From Hirsutella rhossiliensis (taxonomy: Eukaryota; Ascomycota; Sordariomycetes; Hypocreales; Ophiocordycipitaceae), in assembly GCF_020360975.1 (NCBI RefSeq), contig NW_025408671.1:3596001-3660000 (forward strand): a stretch of DNA of 64,000 bases. The letters are read 5' to 3'. Below, piece by piece: positions 49,401 through 59,729 of this stretch (within the stretch, counting starts at the first letter, position 1; each line of letters opens with the position of its first letter). The position numbers and the translations under genes are program-made. The notes beneath the pieces are model-generated. The model was not told the DNA's origin, searched no databases, and worked only from the letters and a program-made list of their open reading frames with translations.

Positions 49401-50760
49401 AGGAAAGATATAAATAAATACGTCTAGTTATACTTAGTATATTAAGGTATAGTATCTAAGAGGCATTGCCCTTATAGTACTATATAATTATTACTATATC
49501 TTATACGACTATAGGAAGAATTATTAAGCCTTTTCTTTCTTATCTCTAAGATAATAATAGCTTTAAAGCTAGTAGAATTATTTTATTACTAAGTTAAATT
49601 AATATATAGACCTCCGAAAGGCATTATCTTAGATAAAGGGTCCCTATTTATAAGTAAGTTTTAGTTAGATCTTTATTTTATCTTATAAGTAAAACATAGG
49701 CTATTAATAGTATTTTACCTATAAACTAATAGGTAAATAGAACGAATAAACTAAGCTATATAGTACTACTTAAGATACTTTACTAACTTAAAATAAACTA
49801 ACTAAGTATTACTCCTATATATTACTTAATTTATATATAATAATATAAAGAACGCGATAACTAGGTTATTACTTAATAAAGCGTTAATAGGTTATTAACT
49901 AAACTTCTATATTAATATTAAGGACGATATTATTTAAAGGGGGGTACCTAAAGTAAGAGTAAGAGTTACTAGGCTATAAAAGCTATGAAAGAGGCTTAAG
50001 GAATACTAGAGAAAGGCTATTAAATCGTAAGCGAAATACTATAATTTAAGGTACTAACCGCTTATACTAAAAGTAAGAGACCTTATAGTATTATTAATAA
50101 AGAATTTACGCCTTAAGGATAAAAAAAGAAAACTCTTACCTAAGTATATTAGACCGTTTTAGGTCCTATAAGCTATTAGAAAGTAAGTATATCGTCTTAT
50201 ACTTCCTAAGAAGTACTTACGCCTTTATAACGTTTTCTATATTAGTCTCTTAGAGCTATAAAAAGAGCGAAAAGGCACTTATAAAGATAGCGAAACCCTC
50301 TTAATACTAAACTTAGAGGATAATAAAGGTAAATAAGAAGTCTAAGAGATTAAAAACTAAAAGAGATCTAAGGGCGATACCTTTTTCCTTATTAAATAAA
50401 AAGGATAGCTAGCTAAGTATAACTAATAGGTCGATACTAAAGATATAGTAAATAGCTAAGACCTTATTAAAGAATATACTACTCGCTTAACTAAGAAAAA
50501 GAAGCGTAAGACTAAGTAAGGTAGGGAAACTTACTAGTATAGGGAGACGCTACCGAATTAGTAATAAGTCCCTATTAAATCGCTACTAACTTATTAATAT
50601 ATTAATACGCCCGAATATCCTATAACTATATATAAAATAGTAAAATAGGAGAATAAGGGAAAAATATTTATACTACTTATTAAATATTATTAAGGAAAAT
50701 AAAACTAAACTATAACTCTACTAAGGCCTTAATAATAAAGGAGAGAAGGATAGTTATAGC
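46451..50760 (+). pseudogene. G3 pol with chromodomain
   Basis: RT motifs: DYQGLNQV and NWYPLPFILEII at about 47685-47760, GAKYFSKINIQN at about 47780-47815 (motif A Asp turned to Asn), and VYLDNILIYF at about 47972-48005 (YLDDILIY expected). Protease lies upstream (about 47000-47300), RNase H and integrase downstream (48300-49950). A chromodomain follows at about 50320-50480: EVEEIKN, GDTFFLIK-KG, where Trp codons of the WKGW-type motif became stops. The C-terminus runs towards 50760, where the opposite-strand ORF ends. Confidence 0.85.
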
Positions 50761-52358
50761 TAAATAAAAGAAAGATAAGACCTATCTATTACTTCTAACT
50801 ACCTTTCTTCTTCGCTAGTATAGTAGGAACTAACTAAGGCGCCCCCTTTACTATACTAAATACCTCTAGAAATACTAGAACTACCCTATCCTTTACTCCT
50901 TCCTTATCTTTTACGTTAAGACCTATCTTTATTAGCATAGCACTTACCTTAGCCTTAGTAAATAGTAAGGCGTATTACTATAAAGTATAGCTTATATCGC
51001 TATTAATAAGGCGGAGTTTTAACTAGGATTCTTAGGCTTAGTACTCTAGGCTTATATAGGCGATATTAAATAAGGGCGCGGGGTTAAGGTAAATAATAAG
51101 CTCGCGGCGCTTATTAATTAGCGTATAGTAGTTAGTATACTCGACCTAGTATATCGTTAGGCGGTCGCTAATAAAAGGGTTAGATAAAACTTACGATAGT
51201 AGACTTTAATATACTTATAGTCCTAAAGGACTTACGATAGGCCGTCTTAGCGGCGTCGAAAGCCTTAGCTAAATACTATACTATAATAGTAAGATAGCGC
51301 TAATTAGCCTCCTTAAAAATAAGCACGCCTACGTCTAAGCTATTATCCTTAGTATCCTCGTTACTAGTCTTTAGCTTATTAAGCTTATATAGGTACTTAA
51401 TAATAGCGACTATATCGGCCCGGTTATTAGATATAAGAGTAGTAGCCTTAAGAAGGATTAGCTTATTAATTATAATATTTAAAGGTAAAGGGAAACTTAC
51501 TTAGTTATAGGTCGCGGTATATTTATAGTACTATTTATAGCGCGTCGAGGAAACCCCTAAGAAAATATAGCTAAACGAGAGTACCTTAATAAGCTTAGGC
51601 TTAGTCGTATTATACTCCTTAATAACTATCCTAAAATAATATATATACTAAAGCTTATAATTAACGACCTTATAAGCCCTAACTAAGCGGGCTTTAGCCT
51701 TAGATTAAGTATACTTTTTTATAGGAGCGCGACTACCTTATACCGCTACCTAGGTACCCTTATCTTTAATACCGCTATTCTTAGGTTCGTCGGTAAGAGG
51801 AGTTAGATCGCGGCTATCTCTATTATTACCGTTATTATTATCTTAGCCCTCGTTCGGCTAGGTATTAAGATAGTCTTAGCCCTTATTTAGCTAAGCCTTA
51901 TTATTAATATTGGCCTACTTATTTTAAGGAGCGGCCTAAGCGATAATCTCCTATTAGCTAGAGCCGCCCTATCGAAATAGAGTAGCTAGGTTATCGGTAC
52001 TTACTTAAGAGCGCCTAAGCACGATCTCTTTACTAGTATTAGTATCGCTAATAGGGGTAATAAACTTATAAGTTTCCTAGCCTATAGAGGTAGGCTTATT
52101 AATAGCCGGAGTTAAGGTATTTAGCGGGGTAATAAAAGTATAACCTTCGTTAATATTAGGTCCTAGACTAAAAGTCTCTTAGGACTAGGATTCCCTTATA
52201 CCTTTCTTAGCTTTCTTTATTAAAGGGGAACTAGCGTTATTATAAGACTTTTAGGCCGATCGCTTATACTTTAAGGGCGAACCTACCGCTACCTACTCCT
52301 ATATATAGCGTAAGAAATTAGCGTTATAGTTCTTTATCTTCTTTAGCGTAAAAGGCAT
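50761..52358 (-). pseudogene. G3 antisense passenger ORF
   Basis: The minus strand, opposite to G3 gag-pol, reads in one frame from an intact ATG (52358-52356) for about 530 codons, interrupted only by TAA/TAG. It begins MPFTLKKIKNYNANFLRY. Residues about 110-215 are Asn/Gln/Asp-rich and look disordered; residues about 230-420 form a helical, Lys/Tyr/Leu-rich domain (VVNYKLQYIYYFRIVIKEYN, later YLAKAFDAAKTAYRKSF). The last about 60 residues include YTSEEERQLEVIDRSYLSF near 50765-50830. I do not recognise the family. It begins about 380 bp inside the 3' LTR and ends where pol ends. Confidence 0.6.
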
Positions 52359-52725
52359 TATTATTAATAAATTATTAATAAAAAGTAATATAAAAAAGTA
52401 TAAGGGATTAATAAAAAAAGATATAAAACTTTATAGTAATTATAAGTAGAAGAGTTAAAGAAGAAAATAAAATAAAAGAAATAGGAGATATATATATACG
52501 CTCTTTATATTATAGTTACGCGGCTAATATATAGGCGATACTATAATAGTTACTTAGCGGTAACCGCTAGTATAATAACTATTAACGTTATAGAGTATAA
52601 ACTAATATATACTTATATAAGCGTATACGCGCGATATATAACTAAAACTACTTTTCTTTTTAACTAAATATATATAGTATAGCGAAAGTAATATATATTA
52701 AAGATATAGCTAAGACGTCTATATA
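52359..52725. other. G3 non-coding region between antisense ORF and polypurine tract
   Basis: About 370 bp upstream of the antisense ATG and before the 3' LTR. It is TA-rich with short inverted words near 52540-52570 (actataatag/ctattatagt-like). No frame. It could hold promoter elements for the antisense ORF, but none can be shown. Confidence 0.4.
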
Positions 52726-52739
52726 AGAGGGGAGATAAT
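52726..52739 (+). promoter_or_regulatory. G3 polypurine tract
   Basis: The purine run agaggggagata lies immediately before the 3' LTR at 52740, the usual plus-strand priming site of LTR retrotransposons, and it fixes the plus orientation of G3. Confidence 0.75.
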
Positions 52740-52996
52740 TATAAGAGCGCTACTAAGAGGTATAGGCTAATAAAGTACTTAGGTACGTAGTACTAATATA
52801 TTAGTAGGGTATTAGTAGGGAATTATACCTACCCTGCTTATATATTATAGACCTCTTACTACTTTAACTAAAAAGAAAAAATCCTTCTTCTTATAAGCTT
52901 TAGTTTTACGATAAGGAGAATATAATATATATAGCGTAGTACCTCTAGCTATCTTTACTACCTAACTAATCGTACTATAATATATATTCCCTTATA
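52740..52996 (+). repeat. G3 3' LTR
   Basis: This 257-bp LTR pairs with 45278-45534; the two differ mainly by transitions. Confidence 0.9.
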
Positions 52997-54413
52997 TAAA
53001 CTAAATCCGCTAAGAATATATAAAGTATTCTTCTAAGTATATTAATAATATTATAATATACTTAAATATAAAAGATAACTATATTTATTACTTCTAGGCT
53101 ATCTTTTAACTCTTTATAGACTATAACCTAGCCTTAGCTAGATCGAATTATTCTTAGGCTACCTATCTATAAAACTATTAGGATTTTAAGTTAATAGTAT
53201 TAGTTTAATAAATACTAAAGAATAAGTATAAGTATTATAAGATATAGAGTTTTTAAATACCTTATAGGTATTAGAAAAGTAGCTCGGCTTAGTTAACTAG
53301 CTATAGTACTTAGTAACTTATTTCTTTTAAAGGGTAGAGGCGCTCTAAGTTTAAAAAATAAAAATACTTAAGAAAGCGTAAGATAGTTAAGCGCTACTTA
53401 AGGGATTAGTAAGGAATAGATATACCTTTAAGGTAATATATAAACCGTCCTTAGTAAAGGAATAGGCCTTCTAAGATATTATAAACGCTCTTATAAAACT
53501 AATATAGCTATACTATTTTAACTTATAATAGCTATTATTCCTATAAATCGACGCTAGCTATAAGCTAGGCTTTATAGTAGTAGCTTTCTACTTAGTACTA
53601 AGGGTAAACTAGAACCTAGGAAGAACCTTACTTTAAATAAGTATCTAGCTAATCCTTTACCTTAGTAAACGCTTAACTAGTAAAGAGCTTAAATACTAGC
53701 TTACTAAACTTAAAGTTACTTATCTTTCCTAGGCTTATTAAAAGCTCTAGTTATATATTATCTCTACCTTACTACTAAAGGTCGTTATACTAACTAACTA
53801 TACCGCTATAAGTATAATCTTAAAGTAAATATCGCTATTTACTATTAATATAAAAACAAATAATTAGCTTATACTTACTTTATAATACCTTAGCTAGTTT
53901 CCCTTAAAGGTCTACTATATTCCTAGAATTATAAATATCCTTATTAATATATTATCTTAACTACTATCTATAATACCTAGGAAATATAAACCTAGGGAAT
54001 TAGACTATATCTAAGAAGATAAAGCGCTAGTTAAATATATATATATAGTTATAGAATCCTTTATTTAACTTAACCTACGCTAAAGGATCTAAGAAGTATA
54101 TATAAAAGAACCTAGGTAGGCCGGTATACTAAAGTAGCTTAAAAGTAATAAGTCTTAGGTCGGTCTCTTATTTATTTAGTAGAATAGGTTACTTTACTTA
54201 GTTAAGTTTAAAAGTTATTACTAGCTCTATATCCTTACTACTTATACTAAGGAAATTATCGCCGACGACTATATATATAAATTCTACCTTAGATAGCGAA
54301 GGATATAAGAGGTATTATTCTCTACGTTTATTATTACTAGCCTTAAGAAACTTATTAATAGATTTATTAATAAGTATAACGCTTACTATAGGAACTAAAC
54401 CGATTAGTTAAAG
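52997..54413 (+). pseudogene. G4 pol, C-terminal reverse transcriptase, RNase H and integrase start
   Basis: This continues G4 pol in frame after G3. It begins with the RT active-site region KYINNIIIYLN at about 53035-53070 (Asp turned to Asn), then the connection, RNase H (about 53500-53880) and the integrase N-terminus, with FIQRILNAY-type and INRFINKYNAYYRNQTD near 54355-54402, a degraded zinc-binding H-H-C-C end where CxxC reads as Tyr. It is cut by G1 copy b at 54414. Confidence 0.75.
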
Positions 54414-54863
54414 TATAACGACTAGTTTTATTCTTAAGGGATAAACCTATCGAGGGGTTTATATTAGTAGATATAATAAAGCGTAGTCTAAGTAATAATA
54501 TATATATTACGTTAGTAATAAGTCGGAGGTTATAGACTATAGACTATAACTAAGTAATTAAAATTAAAGATAGAATTATAATAAAGATCTATATTAAAAG
54601 CTATTAAGCTATCTATTTAAAGGAGTAAAAGTAAGTAGCTATATATACCTATAGAGACTATCCTTAGATTATAGGCCTAGCTATAATCCCTAATATTAAA
54701 TCGTATAAAGCGTAGTAATCTCGTTAATCTTAGATTACTTAGATTTCTACGATCCCCTTAATCCTATATCTATTAGATAGTCGTACTAACTATTTATCCG
54801 TTAGACTATATTACGTACTTAACGCGGTCGACCGTTAGCGGCCTAGTAGCTATAGTTATAATA
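54414..54863 (-). repeat. G1 copy b 3' LTR
   Basis: This 450-bp LTR matches 16260-16709 and 31037-31486. It was inserted into G4 integrase. Confidence 0.88.
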
Positions 54864-54865
54864 CG

Positions 54866-55729
54866 ATATCTCCCCTCCTTTTAGTCTTATCTATAAGACC
54901 TACTATAGCTACCTTAGCTACTATATATAAATATACCCTTATTACGTCGTACGTAAGTATATCGTTCCTTATCTTTTTATCCTTTTAAGATATACTACTA
55001 ATAGTATATTTAGTTATATACTAAAAAATCGTTCCTAAAAAGCCTTTAAGCGCGCTACTCTTACTAAATATATTAACTTAAGTAGAGATCCTACTAATAT
55101 ACTATATACTTAATACTTTAAGGTAAAGAAGATAAATTATTAAATAGCCGAAAATTCTTCGCGCTATAATAATTATATTACTAGTAGTCGTCCCTATTAT
55201 AATAGTATTTTAGTAGCCTCTTTTTATAGGTGTCTTTTAATTCTTTCTATATATAGTAGCTAATATATTTTTAGTAACTAAATTATTAGTAGAGTAGTAT
55301 AAGCTATATTCTAAAGAGGAGGAAGCTAGGAAAGCCTTATTAAAGCTTTAGGTATAGCTTACGAATCTTTAGTTATAAATATCTATCGCTATTAATCGTT
55401 TAGCTTATATTTAAAAGATTCGGAATTATATAAAGGAAAAGAGTTCTAAGTTATTTCGTCGTAGTATCTAAGAAGTAGATACTAAAGATAGCGTTTTGCC
55501 TACGCTTAATATATATAAGTATTAAGTAGTAAATAACTTATAATCGTTAGGCGTTCTTAACGAGGCGAATTAGTCCTTATTTAGTATTAGTAAGGAGTTT
55601 ATAGATCTTAGTCCTTTAATCCCTCTTAAACCTTTTAGTAAAATTATTAAAGTAGAGAGCTATAGTAGGTTAAGTGCTTAAGTAGTTCCTAGGTATTTTC
55701 CTTTAGTTTATATCCCTTCTACTTAATAA
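54866..55729 (+). pseudogene. G1 antisense passenger ORF (copy b)
   Basis: This has the same plus-strand frame as 16712-17578, again with ATA in place of the presumed ATG next to the polypurine tract and two TAA codons at the same end. It differs by an in-frame 3-bp deletion (near 55265), so frame was kept between copies. Hydrophobic N-terminal half and coiled-coil C-terminal half as in copy a. RIP stops are present. Confidence 0.6.
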
Positions 55730-55734
55730 GGTAT

Positions 55735-57307
55735 TCTTATTACTAACCTTATTTTCTTATATCTAGTATTTATTCTACTTTATATTCTTAATTATTATTA
55801 ACTTCGATTTTTTCCTATAGTTTAGCGTTTTATAGCGCTAGTTTTAATAATAAGATATAAAATATTAGGTATATCTATATTATTATTAATAGCGAAAGTT
55901 TATAGTTAACTTTTAAAATAGTTTCCCTAACCTTAAACGGTCTAAGTTTCTTAAAATCTAATTTATTACTTAGTCGTTTTATTTTAATATTTCGTTATAT
56001 AAGGTAGACTATATCTCCCTCTTAAAAGATTAGTCCTTATAATCTTTTCCGATTATAGTAAGTAGATATTTATTCTTTAATAAATTAAAGTTCTTATTAT
56101 ATTTCTTTATATAATTTTTATAGCTAATCTACTTATAGTATTGCTTATTCTACTTATAGTCCTTATTAAGTAACCTTAAATACTTTTAGGTTATATCTAT
56201 AATTAGCGTATATTAGTAAGAGCTTAGTTATTTCTATAACTAAGCTATTATAAGCTAGTTACGCTATTAATAGCTATTTAACCTAATTATTTTATTCGTA
56301 GCTAATATAGTATTATAAATATTATTTAAGCGTTTAGTTAAGTCGTTCTATTTATCTATCTATTTATAGGTAATAAGCTATACTAAGCTTATATTTTATC
56401 CCTAATTATACTATAAGAGCTTACTAAAATTTAGCTATAAATATACTTCTTTTATTAAAGATAATCTCGTTTAGTAGTTTATAATTACTAATAATTATTT
56501 ATAGGAATATATATACTAGCTCTTCTATATTACTTACTTCTTTATATAGTAAAAAGTATCTATACTTTATTAATCTATCGGTAATAATAAATATACTATC
56601 GCACTTAACGTTAGTTATAAGTTTTTTTAATAGTAATAGCTTTATAATATAGTTAAAAGCTATTAAATCCTATAGTTTTTCTAGTACTAATAGCGGTTAT
56701 AATTCTCTATATAGTTTATATCGTTTAGCTTTACTTTATATATAAAGTTTATATTCTTTAATAACTTATTATATTACTTCTTTAAGCTATAAGAAGTTAT
56801 ATTATCGTTTAATCCGTTTTATTATTCTTTAGATTCCTTAGTATCTATATATTAAATATTTATATATATCTTATATAACTTTATCTCGTAATTTTAGTAG
56901 TATCTAGATTTTATTCTTATATATTAAAACTTTTAAATATTCTATATTATATCCGTTTAGTACTTTATATTCTTTTATCTATTTTAGGATCTTTTAATAT
57001 ATTAAGTCGTTAGGTTATACTTTAAATATTATATTTAGCTATTATTATTAGTAGTTTCTATTTTCGTTAATTTCTAGGAGCTATCCTTTTACTATAAGTG
57101 CTCCTATATCGTAGTTACTTCGTTAACTAAGGGTATTAGCTCGACCGTTTTCTATTCCTTTTCTATAGATTATTTCGTAGTTAAATTCTAATAAATATTC
57201 GGCCTATTAGATCTATCGTCCGTTTAACTATTACGTTATTATAAAATATAAAATATTCTTATAATCTATATAAACCTTAACTTTATATTTACTTCTAAGA
57301 AGGTAGT
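55735..57307 (-). pseudogene. G1 pol C-terminal part (integrase, RNase H), copy b
   Basis: This minus-strand pol end is colinear with 17640-18861 and 26241-26530. The integrase C-terminal GDIVYLI-type block is at about 55820-56030. Unlike copy a it is not split by LINE-T copy B. It is inactive from RIP stops. Confidence 0.78.
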
Positions 57308-57326
57308 ATTATTATTATTATTATTA
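57308..57326 (-). repeat. AAT-repeat 3' tail of LINE-T copy C
   Basis: About six ATT units lie at the junction between G1 and LINE-T. Shorter forms are present at the same end of copies B and D, so it belongs to the element, not to the target. Confidence 0.75.
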
Positions 57327-58064
57327 AGATTACGCTAAGGACCTAGCTAGAGGTATCTAGAACTTTAATATTAAATAGGAGGGAAAAACTAGAGTGCTTA
57401 AGGGAAAACCCTCCCCTCTTTTAGTATAGGTCCGCCTCGAACGAGGTCGTAGTAGTAGTACATAGGAAATTTACGCCGGCTACCGCGGGCTCCTCCCGCG
57501 AAATCGCATCTCGGCGCGGGCCCTCTTAGGCCATAGCCGCTACTATCCCGAGCGGCCGCGGCCCGGGCTCGCTAGCCCGGGCCTAGGGTTATAGGCAGTA
57601 GTCTCTCTTTAAGGGCCCGACTCGCGGGCGCCTCTATTTACCTTAGCTCCCGCGTCGTAGCCGCGTAGCCGCGGTTACGTCGGCTTATCGGTCTATTAAT
57701 TAGTAAGGCAGGTAATATCCGGTTGCCGGGCCGGGCGCTAGTATAGGTCGCTCCTAGGTAGGGCCGGCTAATCGAAATTCGGTCGGCCGGCTCCGCTAAT
57801 CGTAAATCGGTTCCTATCTAGCTACGCGACTTCCCGATTAGGGGCGCGGCGGCCTATATTTACCCTCTATCTTATAGTTACTAATTACGCGCGCCTAGCT
57901 CGCGCCTATATATACCTGCCCTCCCCCCCTAGTTCTATACGTGCCTCCTTCTATCCCTCTATTATCTATCTCTTTCGTAGGCCTAACTACTACCTTACTT
58001 ACCTCGTTTCTATAACTCTAGGTCTCCTTAATACCGTATCTAGTTCGCTTATCGTCGCGTCGTA
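57327..58064. other. CpG-rich LINE-T 3' region and leader of antisense gene
   Basis: About 740 bp with high G+C and many CpG but few CpA/TpG, including gggcccgactcgcgggcgcc near 57612 and other palindrome-like blocks. No trusted frame. Its place just before the antisense ATG suggests promoter and 5' leader; that is inference. Confidence 0.5.
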
Positions 58065-59715
58065 ATATCTAACTAAGAAGCCGACTTAGGTAGTAGCGGC
58101 TCGCCTCCTCTAAAACCCCCTCCTTATAAGAAAGTCGCTATAGTAGCGGGATCGGAGCGCTCTATCTTATATTTTACGTATATCGGGCGTCTTACTAGTA
58201 AGCTTACCTATAAGTCCTTCGCTAGCTATTAGAACTAGTCTTATATATATTAATCCCGGCTTTATCTTAGGTTGGTCTTACCTCTAGTATTTTTACTAAC
58301 TTTAATAGCTATAAAGGCTAAAGCGTATATCGCTTACGCTAACTCTAACTAGTCTTATTACTAAGTAAGTAACCCCTTCCCGCTATAGTGCTATTTAAGT
58401 TCGGTATTAATCCGAGTTCTAGATTACCTCTAAAGGTAAGGAGGCCGCTAGTGCCCTCTACTAGGTATAGTCCGAGGTCGATAGCCCTTCCCTTATTAAA
58501 GGTTCGGTATAAGAGCGCTTTTATCGTACTACTCTAGAAACTTATATTCGCGCTAGTCGGAAGGCCCTTACCGCTAAGGGCAAGGGCGCGTTAGGTAAGT
58601 CCGCCCCCGGTTTAGCTATAGTCGCTAAGAATATAGAGACGCTTACGTTAGCCTTTACCTATTTTATAGACGATACCTACTATATATATAAGTTCCTAGA
58701 GAAGCACCTAGGTAAGTTTAGCGACGCTATTAAGACCCTAGCTTAAGTCGGGCCTAAGTCGCTCTTAGTCGCCTAGAAGACTCTTATAGCGGTTAACGAT
58801 CTCGCTAACTATTTCTATCCTATTACTAGCGACGGCCTTAATACGGAGGATAGCGGCTTTAATCTTACTAGTCTTACTAAGCCTATTCCGGCCTTAATCC
58901 CCGTCGATAAAAGGAAGGGCAAAGGTAAGGGTAAGGCGGTAGCCGCGTCTAAGGCCCTATCTAAGGCTAAGGCTAAGGTGTCTATGCCCGCGGCCGTCGC
59001 GGAGCTAGCTTAGGAGCTAACCGCGTCTCCCTCTAACGCTAAGCCGTAGCCCGGTAGTTCTCCTAGCACCGAGCCCGCCCTAAAGCGTCCTTATCTTACG
59101 CCGCCTACCGATCCTACTAACGCTCCTAACTTTATCTAGTAGCGTCTTTATAGCTATCGCGGTTTAGTCCTAGCCGAGATTATTACTAGTCTTAACCTCG
59201 ATTAGATCTATAGTTATAGTATAGGCCGTAGCGAACGCCTCTATACCGCCGCTAGTATAGGTCCTGCCTTAGTAGAGACCTTAGTCGTTACTCTATCTTA
59301 TAAGCTAGCCGTCTAGGCTAGCTCCGGTTTAGGTTCGGGGTCGGGTCCGTTCGGTCGTCGTTAGGGTTCTCGTAGTAGTAGTAGTCCCTATACTCCTCGT
59401 AAGCCTTAGGTTACTCCCTCCTATACTCCGCGTACTACCTTAGGGGGGTCTTATCGTTCCCGCTATAATAATAAGGCGGACGTTACTGCTAACGAGCTAG
59501 GCTAAGGTCGTAGTTTAGGGGGGGGCTAGTTATTAGCTCCGTCTTAGTTCGGTTCTAGGTTAGGTCTTATTTAGTTATAGTCTTTTAGTAATAGGTCTTA
59601 TTCTATAGCTATTAAGGTCGGTTCGGTTAGGTTATATTAGTTTTATTTAGTCTATAGTTTAATTAGTAAGGTTTACGCTTAGTCTAAGTCCGGTTTAGTT
59701 AAAGCTATAGTCCTA
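58065..59715 (+). pseudogene. LINE-T antisense passenger gene with a 58-nt intron (copy C)
   Basis: This plus-strand gene is opposite to LINE-T ORF1/ORF2. Exon 1 (58065-58364, 100 codons) starts at ATA, ATG before RIP, and reads ISNQEADLGSSGSPPLKPPP and on. The intron 58365-58422 has GTAAGT, branch-like gtattaat (TACTAAT in copy B) and TAG; both sides are phase 0 and the 58-nt length explains the frame change. Exon 2 runs from 58423 to about 59715: a helical part (AFTYFIDDTYYIYKFLEKHL), a basic tract near residue 260 (KRKGKGKGKAVAA), then Ser/Pro/Gly-rich sequence. Only TAA/TAG interrupt it. The end is uncertain, near the ORF2 end. No known domain recognised, and nothing in it looks like a retroelement enzyme. 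Confidence 0.6.
58365..58422 (+). other. Predicted spliceosomal intron in the LINE-T antisense gene
   Basis: GTAAGT...CTAG, 58 nt, joining two phase-0 exons. The same length and ends occur at 8322-8379 (copy D, plus) and 25124-25181 (copy B, minus). Branch-like sites are gtattaat here, TGCTAAT in D and TACTAAT in B. A length not divisible by three fits the switch of frame. Confidence 0.6.
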
Positions 59716-59729
59716 TAATTATAAGTCCT

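Larger units (their letters stand above)
45278..52996 (+). mobile_element. G3, full-length Ty3/gypsy chromovirus with antisense extra gene
   Basis: This 7.7-kb plus-strand gypsy element has 257-bp LTRs (45278-45534, 52740-52996). Flanks are tagac (45273-45277) and taaac (52997-53001), equal except for one G/A. A polypurine tract, agaggggagataa, ends directly before the 3' LTR. Order is gag, pol, chromodomain, then an opposite-strand ORF of about 530 codons. Taking G3 out rejoins G4 RT in frame (FID then QIRQEY-like). Confidence 0.92.
41081..54413 (+). mobile_element. G4, Ty3/gypsy retrotransposon, split by G3, 3' end cut by G1 copy b
   Basis: This plus-strand gypsy element has gag (about 41940-43540), protease/RT start (43600-45277), then after the G3 insertion the rest of RT, RNase H and the start of integrase (52997-54413). 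The left boundary is uncertain: a leader or LTR with recurring tagctagtttat words occurs at 41680-41760, but no second LTR is in the window. G1 copy b begins at 54414, so any 3' end would lie beyond the window or be lost. Confidence 0.8.
54414..57307 (-). mobile_element. G1 copy b, Ty3/gypsy retrotransposon, 3' part
   Basis: This minus-strand copy is colinear with 16260-18860 plus 26227-26530 of copy a. It shows the unoccupied LINE-T copy B target near 57000. Its LTR is at 54414-54863, followed by the polypurine tract, antisense ORF and integrase/RNase H. It is interrupted at about 57307 by LINE-T copy C; the rest of the element should lie beyond the window. Confidence 0.88.

Noticed and set aside
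57308..57326. Independent ATT microsatellite
   Set aside because: The same tail appears at the same end of LINE-T copies B and D, so it is the LINE 3' tail.
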